A program made the position numbers and the translations under genes. DNA of 64,000 nucleotides from CAZGEA01 sp964524515. GTDB lineage: Bacteria > Patescibacteriota > Microgenomatia > UBA8517. Numbering within the stretch: the stretch's first letter is position 1; each line of letters starts with the position of its first letter. This document shows positions 49,005-57,514 of the stretch, one piece after another. The notes below the pieces were generated by a model. It was not told the origin of the DNA, searched no databases, and saw nothing but the letters and a program-made list of their open reading frames with translations. The stretch is from positions 1 through 64,000 of the forward strand of contig CAZGEA010000001.1 of NCBI GenBank assembly GCA_964524515.1, read 5' to 3'.

Positions 49005-50270
49005 TTAATCAATAAAAGTCAAAGCCAGACCTTTTTGGTTAGCACGTCCAGTTCTACCAATTCTATGAATATAATCTTCATAAGTTTCAGGTAAATCATA
49101 GTTAATTACGTGAGTTACATTTTTAATATCAAGTCCACGAGAGGCTACATCAGTTGCAAGTAATATTTTAATATCATCCATTCTAAATCTGTCCAAGATT
49201 CGCTTGCGTTGTGATTGGTTTTTATTTCCATGCAAAGATCCAGTTGAGAATCCCATTGATGTAAGATCTCGGGATAATCTCTCGATTCCGTGCTTTGTGC
49301 GTCCAAAAATTAATACTTTTCTAAATTCTGGTTTTTTCAAAATATCAGCCAAAATTCTAGTTTTTTGTGATTTATCAGTAACTCGAACAATATCTTGGTC
49401 CACATTAGCTGATGTTTGGTTCTTGGCAACAGATACTTGGATTGGATTTCGTACAAATGCTCTCAATATCTCATTTACTTTAGGTGGGAGTGTTGCTGAG
49501 AAAAACAAAGATTGTCGAACATCAGGCAATAAATTAACAAAATATTTAATATCATTAATAAATCCAATATCCACCATCATATCAACTTCGTCTAAAACGA
49601 AAACTGAAAAACTATTCAAATTAATTGATCTTCGCTCAATCAAATCCTTTAATCTTCCTGGAGTTGCAATAACAATGTGAGGAAAACGTCTAAGTTCATG
49701 AATTTGTCTATGAATATTCATTCCACCAATAACTTGTGTGCTATAAATTCTCATTCCAACAGTTAGGTTACGAGTTTCAGTATGGATTTGAGCTACCAAT
49801 TCACGAGTAGGAGCGATAATAATTGCTCTATTTTTCTCATCCTTAATGATTTTATCAATAATAGGAATCAAAAATGCTGCAGTTTTTCCTGTTCCAGTTG
49901 AAGCAGTTCCGATTAAATCATTTCCTTGTAAAATTGGTTCAATTGCTTGGTCTTGAATTGGGGTTGGGGAAGTGTATCCTGATCTAGCGATATTAGTGAG
50001 TATCTGTTTTTCAACATTAAATTCAGCAAAGTTAGTGTGCTTTGGAACGTATTCGGCAACTGGTTCACTTGTTGATGCTTTTTTAACAAAGATCATAGGA
50101 TCCATGTGAGCTAATTTGCTGGCACCACGTCCGCCTCCACCGCCATTACTGCGGCCTCGGCCTCCACCATAGCCTCCACGATTTGAGGAATAGCTAAATC
50201 TACCACCTGAATATGGCCTTCTTCCACGAGATCCGGTCTCACGACCACCACTAAAACTTCTTTGATACAT
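49005..50270 (-). CDS. DEAD-box RNA helicase with Gly/Arg-rich N-terminus
   Basis: A 421-aa ATP-dependent RNA helicase. Residues 1-50 are Gly/Arg/Ser/Tyr-rich (RGG-like, likely RNA-binding and disordered), an unusual N-terminal placement. Then Q motif (YTSPTPIQDQAI), motif I ASTGTGKT, Ia PTRELVAQ, II as DEVD instead of DEAD, III SATLPP, and VI HRIGRTGR. It ends right after the core, lacking a C-terminal extension. Probably in ribosome assembly or RNA decay. No Shine-Dalgarno. Confidence 0.94.
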   Translation of the reverse strand: MYQRSFSGGRETGSRGRRPYSGGRFSYSSNRGGYGGGRGRSNGGGGGRGASKLAHMDPMIFVKKASTSEPVAEYVPKHTNFAEFNVEKQILTNIARSGYTSPTPIQDQAIEPILQGNDLIGTASTGTGKTAAFLIPIIDKIIKDEKNRAIIIAPTRELVAQIHTETRNLTVGMRIYSTQVIGGMNIHRQIHELRRFPHIVIATPGRLKDLIERRSINLNSFSVFVLDEVDMMVDIGFINDIKYFVNLLPDVRQSLFFSATLPPKVNEILRAFVRNPIQVSVAKNQTSANVDQDIVRVTDKSQKTRILADILKKPEFRKVLIFGRTKHGIERLSRDLTSMGFSTGSLHGNKNQSQRKRILDRFRMDDIKILLATDVASRGLDIKNVTHVINYDLPETYEDYIHRIGRTGRANQKGLALTFID

Positions 50271-50402
50271 TTATGAATTTATTATAAAAAATTGATGAAG
50301 AAAAATGAAAATATATACTTAAATTAAGATTCTAATTCTCGATCAACTAAAGCATTATAACACACCATCATTTTAGATACAAATATTATAGGATAAATGG
50401 CT

Positions 50403-50440
50403 AAAAAAGTGGCGAAGCACAATTGATTTGTACTCCGCCA
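50403..50440 (-). terminator. Terminator after gene 50449
   Basis: Twelve-pair stem (with G-T pairs) between 50411..50422 and 50428..50439, then six T on the minus strand. Confidence 0.85.
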
Positions 50441-50448
50441 AAATAATC

Positions 50449-50982
50449 CTATTTAGATTCAAACTGATACCGTTTTTTCATTTCAGAAAATATGAGTAAC
50501 AGATCTTCCTTTCCTCGTATTAATGAAAAAGCTTGTCCTGGTACCTCATATATTGATGATACAGTTACTCTGCTTGATTCGGTATATTTAATTGTAAAGA
50601 AAAGTGTTCCTCCAACAGACAAAAATCCATGTGGCAATTGAACTTCAATAATGCATTTATCAATCTCATTTGATGGATAATCATAATACTGACGAATTGC
50701 ATATCTCTCCTTTTGAATACTCATAACAAGTATTCGGATTACATTTTCATAATCAGTATTATCAAAAACCACATCAAGTTGTCCCTTAAAAACGACATTA
50801 AATTTTCGAAATGCAAAATACAAAAATTCAATGGCAGGGCTAAAAAGTCCCTCAATCCAATTCAAAACCACACTAAGTGGACCAAGCTTGTCAGCAATTT
50901 CAGAAAGTTTTCCTTTTTCACTGCGTATATCAACAACGATATTTGATTTTCCCAAAATTTCTCTTATTGGTTGAGCTGGCAT
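50449..50982 (-). CDS. Hypothetical protein, unknown function
   Basis: A 177-aa protein with a hydrophobic helix in the middle (LNWIEGLFSPAIEFLYFAF) and a beta-rich C-terminal half; unrecognised. ATG with AGAGGAT; leader contains ACGCACATTTTAGG, very like that of the small gene at 57206..57436. Divergent from the PIF1 helicase. Confidence 0.75.
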   Translation of the reverse strand: MPAQPIREILGKSNIVVDIRSEKGKLSEIADKLGPLSVVLNWIEGLFSPAIEFLYFAFRKFNVVFKGQLDVVFDNTDYENVIRILVMSIQKERYAIRQYYDYPSNEIDKCIIEVQLPHGFLSVGGTLFFTIKYTESSRVTVSSIYEVPGQAFSLIRGKEDLLLIFSEMKKRYQFESK

Positions 50983-51043
50983 TTTATATCCTCTATACCT
51001 AAAATGTGCGTAAATTGCAGTGAAATAATAACATAATCTGCCA

Positions 51044-51049
51044 TATAAT
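51044..51049 (+). promoter_or_regulatory. Leaderless promoter of the PIF1-like helicase gene
   Basis: TATAAT, 8 nt, ATG at 51058; no Shine-Dalgarno. Confidence 0.7.
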
Positions 51050-51057
51050 GTTCAAAC

Positions 51058-52365
51058 ATGACTCAAGATGAAGCACTGGATTTATTAAAACTGGGCCAAA
51101 ATGTTTATTTAACAGGGCCTGCAGGAAGCGGCAAAACTTATTTACTCAATAAATATATTGATTATTTGAAAAAAAATAAAATTGAAGTAGGTATCACAGC
51201 TTCAACTGGAATTGCAGCAACGCATATAAATGGAATGACTATTCATTCATGGTGTGGTATTGGAATAAAAAATAGTCTTAACGAACACGATATTGAAGAG
51301 CTTAAAAAAAAGCTTTATTTGCGCACAAGAATTAAGTCAGCACGAGTTTTAATAATTGATGAAATTTCAATGCTTCATGGTTTTCGGCTTGATATGGTCG
51401 ATATTGTTTGCCGTGCACTAAAAGATATTGATTATCCATTTGGTGGGCTCCAAATTGTAATGTGTGGTGATTTTTTCCAATTGCCTCCAGTTACTCGTGG
51501 CCCAGAAGAAGATGGAAGTTTTGCAACCAGTTCACAAATTTGGCAGCAAATGGATCTAAAGGTCTGTTATTTAGAAGAACAATACAGGCAATCCGATAGT
51601 GGATTTTTAAAAGTACTAAATGAAATCAGAGGAAACAAAGTAACAGGGGATGCTGTCGATTTGTTAATGGAGAGATATAATGCCCAGATCCAAGGATTGG
51701 AAAATCCCACAAAACTCTATACACACAATATTGATGTTGATGCAATAAATACTTTAGAGCTTGCCAAAATAAAAGCAGATCCTGAGATGTTTGATATGTC
51801 ATCAAGTGGTAAAAAGGAATTAGTGGATCTATTAACCAAAAGCTGTCTTGCACCAGCCAGATTGGTTCTCAAAATTGGGGCAATTGTAATGTTTGTTAAA
51901 AACAATTACGACAAAGGTTATGTAAATGGCACACTGGGGGAGGTAATTGGGTTTGACGAAAGCCAGTACCCAATTGTCAAAACAGTTGGTGGCAAAAAAA
52001 TTATTGCCGATCCAGTTAACTGGGCAATAGAAGATGAAGGAACGGTTAAAGCTCAAATTACCCAAGTTCCACTTCGCTTGGCCTGGGCAATCACAGTACA
52101 CAAAAGCCAGGGAATGAGCTTGGATGCAGCACTCATTGATTTAAGTAAATCATTTGTCGAAGGTATGGGTTACGTTGCATTGTCTCGTGTTCGAGATTTA
52201 TCAGGATTAAAATTAGTGGGTATTAATCAAATGGCTCTAAAAGTTAATCAAGAAGTTCTGGAGTTAGATAAAATTTTAAAAGCCAAATCAGAAAAAGACA
52301 CAGATGAGCTTAATAATTTATCAAAAGATCAAAAAGAAAAACTACAAAAAGAGTTTGTTAAATAA
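51058..52365 (+). CDS. PIF1-like DNA helicase
   Basis: A 435-aa superfamily 1B helicase (5'-3' DNA unwinding). Seen: Walker A YLTGPAGSGKTYLL, TGIAATHINGMTIHSWCG, Walker B LIIDEISML, MCGDFFQLPPV, EEQYRQ, and the C-terminal AWAITVHKSQGMSLDAA and YVALSRVRDLSGLKL. PIF1/RecD-like helicases act in replication fork repair and G-quadruplex removal. Leaderless promoter; followed by an exported cohesin-like gene. Confidence 0.94.
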   Translation: MTQDEALDLLKLGQNVYLTGPAGSGKTYLLNKYIDYLKKNKIEVGITASTGIAATHINGMTIHSWCGIGIKNSLNEHDIEELKKKLYLRTRIKSARVLIIDEISMLHGFRLDMVDIVCRALKDIDYPFGGLQIVMCGDFFQLPPVTRGPEEDGSFATSSQIWQQMDLKVCYLEEQYRQSDSGFLKVLNEIRGNKVTGDAVDLLMERYNAQIQGLENPTKLYTHNIDVDAINTLELAKIKADPEMFDMSSSGKKELVDLLTKSCLAPARLVLKIGAIVMFVKNNYDKGYVNGTLGEVIGFDESQYPIVKTVGGKKIIADPVNWAIEDEGTVKAQITQVPLRLAWAITVHKSQGMSLDAALIDLSKSFVEGMGYVALSRVRDLSGLKLVGINQMALKVNQEVLELDKILKAKSEKDTDELNNLSKDQKEKLQKEFVK

Positions 52366-52389
52366 ATAAATTCTCTGCTACACTGAAAT

Positions 52390-52950
52390 ATGCAAAAGTT
52401 TATGAAGTATTTTTTAGTTTTTATTTGCTTCATTGCAGTAATGTTTATAGGTGTGGTCGGGATTAAATTATCTCAAGATCTAAGAAGTACTGCAGCTCCA
52501 TCTACAAATTTAAGTTTTAAATTCAATTCAGATTTAAAAGGAAATACTTTAAAAGTTCAAGATAAATTCAACATTCAAGTTTTAATTTCAACTGGAAATA
52601 ATCAAACAATAGGTTCTCAAATTTCAATTAAATTTGATCCAACGAAATTAAAATTAAATGATATAACCTCAGGCGGATTTTACGAAAATGCTAGTATTGC
52701 TGGAAAAAATATCGATAATCCCCAGGGAATTGGATCTATAAGCTTTCTAGTGGAGCCAGGTTCATCTGTAGTTTCAGGATCAGGAATACTTGCAAACCTT
52801 TCTTTTACTGCTATCGGTGATGGAAAAACAATAGTTAACTTTGATGAACCAAATACAATTGTTGTAGCAATCAATGAAAATGGAGAAAATGTAGTATCTT
52901 CTTATTCTTCAGTAACATTAAATATCAATAAATCCCGAGGCAAAAAGTAA
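52390..52950 (+). CDS. Exported cohesin-like beta-sandwich protein
   Basis: A 186-aa protein with an N-terminal membrane anchor (residues 6-26) and one domain resembling cohesin: VQDKFNIQVLISTGNNQTIG, QISIKFDPTKLKLND, GIGSISFLVEPG, SGSGILANLSFTAIGDGKT, VVAINENGENV. Such domains bind partners on the cell surface. ATG 5 nt after TACACT, probably leaderless. Confidence 0.82.
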   Translation: MQKFMKYFLVFICFIAVMFIGVVGIKLSQDLRSTAAPSTNLSFKFNSDLKGNTLKVQDKFNIQVLISTGNNQTIGSQISIKFDPTKLKLNDITSGGFYENASIAGKNIDNPQGIGSISFLVEPGSSVVSGSGILANLSFTAIGDGKTIVNFDEPNTIVVAINENGENVVSSYSSVTLNINKSRGKK

Positions 52951-52983
52951 AGCGGGCCTTTAGTTGATTAACTAATCACCCGC
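52940..52983 (-). terminator. Terminator after gene 53003
   Basis: GCGGG/CCCGC arms (52952..52956, 52979..52983) with an inner TTAGTT/AACTAA stem; T-rich tail only on the minus strand. Confidence 0.78.
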
Positions 52984-53002
52984 CTCACGAAGCTATTCTG
53001 TA

Positions 53003-53311
53003 CTATTCATCATTCAATACTCCTATAACCATTGCAGTTATACCAAAACCAAAGAATAGTGAAAGAAAAGCAATTAAGCAGTTAATCTCTTTTGACAGGG
53101 CAAGTGAATCTTTGAGAAAAGCCGATGCTCCTGCAAAAATTAAACCAGAAAGAACTAACCCGAAAAAGAACAAAGGAAAACCATTCGAGTTTGATTGAAG
53201 ATCGTCTTTTGGATCTTCTGGTAGTTCCTTGTCTTTTCCCCATGGATTACTTTCTTCAAAAAGTGGATACCCACCTTCTTCAAACGAATCAGGATCATAA
53301 TGATCTGGCAT
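53003..53311 (-). CDS. Family-F small membrane protein
   Basis: A 102-aa protein: acidic cytoplasmic N-terminus (YDPDSFEEGGYPLFEE, NPWGKDKELPEDPK) and two membrane helices. Paralog of the upstream gene, which has YEPGSEPFLFDP and STWGKNRNEPEPPK followed by two helices. AGCAGGT as ribosome binding site; 20 bp between the genes. Unknown function. Confidence 0.78.
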   Translation of the reverse strand: MPDHYDPDSFEEGGYPLFEESNPWGKDKELPEDPKDDLQSNSNGFPLFFFGLVLSGLIFAGASAFLKDSLALSKEINCLIAFLSLFFGFGITAMVIGVLNDE

Positions 53312-53331
53312 GATTTACCTGCTTTCTGAGT

Positions 53332-53670
53332 TCAGTTCCAAGAATCTCTTTTCTCTTTCTTTGATTTAAATCTAGAAATAATAGTATTAAGTATTAGAAC
53401 TAGAATTGTAGAAAGTACCATTGGTGTCAGACAAACAAACAACCACACCTCATCTGTAAATGGTGTTCCTTTCATTTTGTCTAAAAGGAATAGAAATACA
53501 ATTCCTGCAAATACAATTAATACTATAAAGAGAAAACTATCTTGATCCGATGATTTTTCTGGCTTTGGTGGCTCTGGCTCATTTCTGTTTTTGCCCCAAG
53601 TACTGTTTGGGTCAAACAAAAATGGTTCACTTCCAGGTTCATAAGAATCTTCATCATTGATCCAACTCAT
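53332..53670 (-). CDS. Family-F small membrane protein
   Basis: A 112-aa paralog of 53003..53311: acidic N-terminus with the WGKxxxEPExPK element and two helices, then a basic tail (RFKSKKEKRD). ATG at 53670 with AGAGAGA; the longer frame to 53793 passes through the promoter and is rejected. Confidence 0.78.
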   Translation of the reverse strand: MSWINDEDSYEPGSEPFLFDPNSTWGKNRNEPEPPKPEKSSDQDSFLFIVLIVFAGIVFLFLLDKMKGTPFTDEVWLFVCLTPMVLSTILVLILNTIISRFKSKKEKRDSWN

Positions 53671-53718
53671 GATTGTCTCTCTTTCTTTCAAATACAAAGT
53701 GCTAATTTTCGATACAAT

Positions 53719-53724
53719 ATTATA
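53719..53724 (-). promoter_or_regulatory. -10 element of the family-F pair
   Basis: Minus-strand TATAAT, 16 nt to GCAC in the leader. Confidence 0.72.
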
Positions 53725-53765
53725 CCTCCAGAAACAAAAAACCCATAATAATGTCGTCTCGGTGC

Positions 53766-53771
53766 TATAAT
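53766..53771 (+). promoter_or_regulatory. Leaderless promoter of the Crp/Fnr gene
   Basis: TATAAT followed 6 nt later by an in-frame TTG at 53778, taken as the start. Confidence 0.6.
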
Positions 53772-53777
53772 GTTCTA

Positions 53778-54452
53778 TTGGCAACAATATCAACAGTTAA
53801 ACAAAACAATGGAATAGTAGTGTTTGACGACTTCTATAAAAAATTCCAATCCAGGCACTACAAAAAAGGAGAAATTTTAATTCGGGCAGATGATGATCCA
53901 CAAGGAATTTTTTGTTTAACAAAAGGATATGTAAGGCAATACACAATTTCAAAATCAGGCGCAGAACTAACACTTCATATTTTAAAGCCAACATCATATT
54001 TCCCAATGGTATGGGCAATTAACGGAACTCCTAATATTTATTATTTTGAAGCTTTAACTCCGGTAGAAGCCGGCCGAGCTCCCAGAAAAGAAGTAATAGA
54101 TTTTATAATCGATAAACCTCAACTAATTTTTAAATTAATGAGTGAACTACTGGAAGAATACGGAGAAACACTAACACGCATTGAACACTTAGTTTTTAGC
54201 GATGCTTATCGAAGAGTTATTTCAGTATTTATATATTTAGCCCAACATTTTGGCGAAAATATAAATAACAAAAAAATTGTTAAACATCGTTTTACTCATC
54301 AAAATATTGCAACACTTGTGGGAGTGGCCCGGGAAACTGCAAGTAACGAAATAAAAAAATTAGAAGAAAAAGGATTAATCAAATATGTTGATCATTCAAT
54401 TGTTTACAATGATCTTGATAAGCTTGAGGCAGAACTTTACACAAAATTGTAA
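53778..54452 (+). CDS. Crp/Fnr family transcription regulator
   Basis: A 224-aa regulator. Residues about 20-130 form the cyclic-nucleotide-binding fold (KKGEILIRADDDPQGIFCL, KGYVRQYTISKSGAELTLHI); the C-terminus has the Crp winged helix (FTHQNIATLVGVARETASNE, with recognition helix RETASNEIKKLEEKGLI). No Fnr-type cysteine cluster, so an oxygen-sensing 4Fe-4S form is unlikely. Start uncertain: TTG 53778 (leaderless) or an upstream ATG at 53751 or GTG near 53820. Confidence 0.9.
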   Translation: MATISTVKQNNGIVVFDDFYKKFQSRHYKKGEILIRADDDPQGIFCLTKGYVRQYTISKSGAELTLHILKPTSYFPMVWAINGTPNIYYFEALTPVEAGRAPRKEVIDFIIDKPQLIFKLMSELLEEYGETLTRIEHLVFSDAYRRVISVFIYLAQHFGENINNKKIVKHRFTHQNIATLVGVARETASNEIKKLEEKGLIKYVDHSIVYNDLDKLEAELYTKL

Positions 54453-54518
54453 TCCCCATTACAAAATAATAAGAACAAAGATTACATATCCTTCAAATTT
54501 AATAATTTATAATTACTT

Positions 54519-54914
54519 ATGACCAAATATATAAAAGAAACCACAATAACTCACCCAAACCAAACAAATAGGACAGTAGTAGTACCCGCAACAGTTGAAG
54601 CAACTGATTCACAAACAATTCAAAATTTAATATATTTTGTAGCAGCTACGGTTGATGTGTTATTAATTTTTCGTTTAATTTTAAAATTCATGGGAGCAAA
54701 TAGCGGGGGAGCATTTGTAAATTTTCTTTATAAAATTACAAATCTTTTTATATTTCCATTTGAAGGAATTTTCAGAAGAGGAATATCACAAGGAATTGAA
54801 ACAACTTCAGTTTTTGAGCCATCAGCTGTAGTTGCAATAATTATTTATGCATTTGCAGCATGGGGAATCGTAAAATTAATTCAAATATCATCAGGAGAAA
54901 GCGAGCAAGCATAA
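54519..54914 (+). CDS. YggT family membrane protein
   Basis: A 131-aa protein with two main membrane helices (about residues 37-55 and 98-120) and FLYKITNLFIFPFEGIFR, the YggT signature. YggT proteins are linked to cell division and ion homeostasis. ATG 5 nt after TATAAT: leaderless. Its stop overlaps the next start (TAATG). Confidence 0.85.
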   Translation: MTKYIKETTITHPNQTNRTVVVPATVEATDSQTIQNLIYFVAATVDVLLIFRLILKFMGANSGGAFVNFLYKITNLFIFPFEGIFRRGISQGIETTSVFEPSAVVAIIIYAFAAWGIVKLIQISSGESEQA

Positions 54915-55156
54915 TGAATATACTATTTTGGATAGTTTTCGGGTTGATAGCAGGAACAATTGCAAATTTAATTTCGCCAAGTTTCAAAGGCGGAATGATA
55001 GGATCAATTATCCTAGGAATTTTGGGTGCAGTGGTTGGTGGTTTTATTGGTGAAAGACTTTTTGGAGTTGGAGTAACTGGGTTTAATGTAATGTCTTTTC
55101 TAGTAGCAATCGGTGGAGCACTGGTTGTAATCTTTATTGCAAAATTAATAGGTTAA
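54914..55156 (+). CDS. GlsB/YeaQ/YmgE family membrane protein
   Basis: An 80-aa protein with three short helices and repeated glycines: WIVFGLIAGTIANLI, GGMIGSIILGILGAVVGGFIGE. This is the transglycosylase-associated GlsB family, often stress-induced. ATG shares its A with the preceding TAA. Confidence 0.88.
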   Translation: MNILFWIVFGLIAGTIANLISPSFKGGMIGSIILGILGAVVGGFIGERLFGVGVTGFNVMSFLVAIGGALVVIFIAKLIG

Positions 55157-55240
55157 TCAATAAGTCTTCTAATAATCTTCAGTATTTGAACACAATATGT
55201 TATATTACTTTTGTAAATTTATCAGTAAAGGAATTAGCCC

Positions 55241-56023
55241 GTGGATCCGATACAAAAGGCCAAGAGGATTAAAGAATTAATTCAGTTGATTGCCGAACTT
55301 CCCGGAAAAATTGCAGCAGCTGATCCAACAGTTGGTTGGACAAATAAAGCAGGAAACTGGGTTACACGTGTCGGTCAATTAGAAGCGCAACTTGCTGCTG
55401 CTGAAGCTGAATTAGCTTCACTAGGAGGAGCAGGTGCAGGTGCTGGAGCAGTAGGTAATGTAGCTACCAAGCCAGGATTAGTGGCAAGAGCAGGTAGAGC
55501 AGCCATTAATTTTGGTCGTTGGGTATTAAGGAAACCGCCTTTGCCGCCACTGGCCGCAGGAGGATTAGTAACTGCCGCTGGTGTTGTGGTTGTGTCAGCA
55601 GTAGTAGCAGGGGGAGTGTATATTGCAGCCAATCTAGCTGGATCATATTTTGGTGATAAGCCAATAGAAGCAGGACCTGCAATGAGCCAACCTGTATCAA
55701 CTGCGGTAGGAGTGCCAGGCGCTAATCTATATGATAGTTATGCCGTTTTTGTTTTACCTAACAACTCAGGTGGAACAGTTTGGATTGGAGACGAAGATCA
55801 TTTAAAGACTTTACGAGGTTGCGATACACCAAACGGTGGATTATGTGACGATCCAAAAGTTACATATCCTCCTGTTTCATATGAGCGAAAATCAGAGGAT
55901 TTTGCCACATATGAAGAAGCACTTGCAAGTTTTTGTAAAAATACAATCCAGAGACCTGGATACTGGGGTAACAAAGCCGAAGGCTATGGAGGACTTTACT
56001 GGTCAGAATATTTTTGTGGATAA
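55241..56023 (+). CDS. Ala/Gly-rich membrane protein with cysteine-bearing outer domain
   Basis: A 260-aa protein: N-terminal amphipathic helices (QLEAQLAAAEAELASL), an Ala/Gly linker, one long hydrophobic helix (about residues 107-130), and a C-terminal domain with four or five Cys (RGCDTPNGGLCDD, FCKNTIQRPGYWG, EYFCG) suitable for disulfides outside the cell. GTG start with AAAGGAA. Richer in G and C than its neighbours. Unrecognised. Confidence 0.8.
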   Translation: MDPIQKAKRIKELIQLIAELPGKIAAADPTVGWTNKAGNWVTRVGQLEAQLAAAEAELASLGGAGAGAGAVGNVATKPGLVARAGRAAINFGRWVLRKPPLPPLAAGGLVTAAGVVVVSAVVAGGVYIAANLAGSYFGDKPIEAGPAMSQPVSTAVGVPGANLYDSYAVFVLPNNSGGTVWIGDEDHLKTLRGCDTPNGGLCDDPKVTYPPVSYERKSEDFATYEEALASFCKNTIQRPGYWGNKAEGYGGLYWSEYFCG

Positions 56024-56047
56024 ATAAAATGTTTTAGTAATTTAGGT

Positions 56048-56088
56048 ATCCTTCAACTTTAGAGCAAGCAAATCTAGATTGAAGGATA
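56048..56088 (+). terminator. Hairpin after gene 55241
   Basis: Perfect 9-bp stem ATCCTTCAA/TTGAAGGAT (56048..56056, 56079..56087); tail is AT-rich without a clear T-run, so termination is tentative. Confidence 0.55.
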
Positions 56089-56145
56089 TAATTTATACTT
56101 TGGAAAAATAAAGTCAATATCTTCAATTTGTAGTAAAATACCCTC

Positions 56146-57135
56146 ATGAGTCTCTCAGTAGGAATAGTAGGCCTGCCAAACGTAGGCAAATCAACGCTTT
56201 TTAATGCACTTCTCAGGAAGCAGCAGGCTTATGCTGCCAACTTTCCATTCGCTACAATTGAACCAAACGTGGGAATAGTTCCAGTTCCAGATCAACGACT
56301 TGAAATATTATCCAAAGTAATTGAAAAATCAGAAGGCAAAATTCCTCCAATAGTGCCTGCAACAATTGAATTTATTGATATTGCAGGATTAATTGCAGGA
56401 GCTCACAAAGGCGAAGGATTGGGCAATAAATTTTTAAGCCACATTAGACAAACTGATGCAATTTGCCATGTTGTTCGAGTTTTTGATGATGGAGATATAA
56501 TTCGCGAAGGATCAGTTAACCCTAAACAAGACTTTGAAATAATCAAAACCGAACTAGAATTAGCTGATTTTGAAACTGTAGAAAAACATAAACAGAAAAA
56601 GAATGCAGATGTTGAAAGTCTTGAATTATTATCCAAAAAACCATATTTAGTAGTTTTAAATGTAAGTGAAGATAGCTTAAAAAATGCCCAAGAAATTGAA
56701 TCCAAATATGCAGAAGAATTTGGAATAAATGTTGATCAAGTAGTTGCAATTTGTGCAAGGACTGAAGAACAATTGGCAGGATTTACTCAAGAAGAATCTG
56801 AAGATTATCTCAAAGATCTAGGAATTGATTCATCTGGGCTGGAACGACTTATTCAAAAAGCATATAAAACATTGGGATTAATTTCATTTATGACAGCAGG
56901 TGTCAAAGAAGTTCGCGCATGGACAATTAAAAATGGATTCACTGCAGTCGAGGCATCAGGCGCAATCCATACTGATTTTATGAAAAAGTTCATTAAAGCA
57001 GATGTAGTATCTTTAGCTGATTTTGAAAGTTTTGGAGGATGGAAATTGTGCCGCGAAAACGGAAAAGTTCGATCTGAAGGAAGAGATTATATTATGCAAG
57101 ATGGTGATGTGGTTGAGTTTAAAATTGGTGCTTGA
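56146..57135 (+). CDS. ychF: YchF/OLA1 family GTP/ATP-binding protein
   Basis: A 329-aa protein of the Obg-like ATPase family: G1 GLPNVGKST, G3 DIAGLIAGAHKGEG, the NxxE motif as LNVSED that shifts specificity to ATP, and the C-terminal TGS domain (AWTIKNGFTAVEASGAIHTD, GKVRSEGRDYIMQDGDVVEF). Linked to ribosomes and stress. Slightly shorter than the usual 360 aa. TAAAAT 6 nt before the ATG: leaderless. Confidence 0.96.
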   Translation: MSLSVGIVGLPNVGKSTLFNALLRKQQAYAANFPFATIEPNVGIVPVPDQRLEILSKVIEKSEGKIPPIVPATIEFIDIAGLIAGAHKGEGLGNKFLSHIRQTDAICHVVRVFDDGDIIREGSVNPKQDFEIIKTELELADFETVEKHKQKKNADVESLELLSKKPYLVVLNVSEDSLKNAQEIESKYAEEFGINVDQVVAICARTEEQLAGFTQEESEDYLKDLGIDSSGLERLIQKAYKTLGLISFMTAGVKEVRAWTIKNGFTAVEASGAIHTDFMKKFIKADVVSLADFESFGGWKLCRENGKVRSEGRDYIMQDGDVVEFKIGA

Positions 57136-57148
57136 GAGTAAGAAAACG

Positions 57149-57163
57149 CTCTCTCGGAGAGAG
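57149..57163. repeat. Short palindrome after ychF
   Basis: CTCTCT/AGAGAG stem with a 3-nt loop; no T-run on the plus strand, TTTT after it on the minus strand. May be a 3' end stabiliser for ychF or a second terminator for the minus gene. Confidence 0.6.
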
Positions 57164-57196
57164 TAAAAAAAGGCCCTGTGGGTAGCCAAGGCCTTT
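57164..57196 (-). terminator. Terminator after gene 57206
   Basis: AAAGGCC (57169..57175) pairs with GGCCTTT (57190..57196); read on the minus strand it is followed by seven T. Confidence 0.82.
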
Positions 57197-57205
57197 GTCT
57201 TCAGT

Positions 57206-57436
57206 TTAGGAAACCTTCCAGTTTCTATATATACTTTTTCTCTGGTGTCCAATATGGAACTTTCTGCAAAATCTGCACTGATATACTGACATTTCTGTGG
57301 TTGGGTTTCGCTTTATATATCTACATTGAATTCGAAGTGTCCGTGATGCATCTGTCCAGGTGTCGTATTGGTTCTTACCGTAACATTGTTTTCTCCATTG
57401 TAGCCACTGTCGTTTTCGTCGACGTCTGCGATTCAT
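57206..57436 (-). CDS. Small arginine-rich zinc-finger-like protein
   Basis: A 76-aa protein: MNRRRRRKRQW basic start, then VYQCRFCRKFHIGHQR, a CxxC plus HxxxH arrangement seen in many small phage and CPR proteins. Likely zinc- and nucleic-acid-binding; exact role unknown. Sits antisense between ychF and rpsF with its own terminator. A TATGCT -10 and a GCACATTTTAGG leader precede it. Confidence 0.74.
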   Translation of the reverse strand: MNRRRRRKRQWLQWRKQCYGKNQYDTWTDASRTLRIQCRYIKRNPTTEMSVYQCRFCRKFHIGHQRKSIYRNWKVS

Positions 57437-57489
57437 TTTGATACCATTACTGGCTTTACCCTTTCCCTAAAATGTGCTTTGCCATAGCA

Positions 57490-57507
57490 TATCACACGTG
57501 ATATACT
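57490..57507 (+). promoter_or_regulatory. rpsF promoter with inverted repeat
   Basis: TATACT at 57502..57507, 7 nt before the rpsF ATG (leaderless). The inverted repeat TATCA/TGATA (57490..57494, 57499..57503) overlaps the -10 and also the divergent -10 of the minus-strand gene: a candidate operator. Confidence 0.6.
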
Positions 57508-57514
57508 ACTGGGC

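Noticed and set aside
53332..53793. Full-length 153-codon frame of the upstream family-F gene
   Set aside because: The first 41 codons cover the TATAAT and leader; the paralog and the ribosome binding site support a start at 53670.
26720..57135. Reassignment of TGA as glycine, as in some CPR lineages
   Set aside because: TGA terminates several genes at sensible positions (26722, 40174, 57135, and the ATGA overlaps at 17685, 27244, 31632, 38873), and no gene needs TGA read through.
57178..57441. Plus-strand 87-codon ORF between ychF and rpsF
   Set aside because: It is the shadow of the minus-strand zinc-finger-like gene, whose CxxC/HxxxH motif and terminator are convincing.
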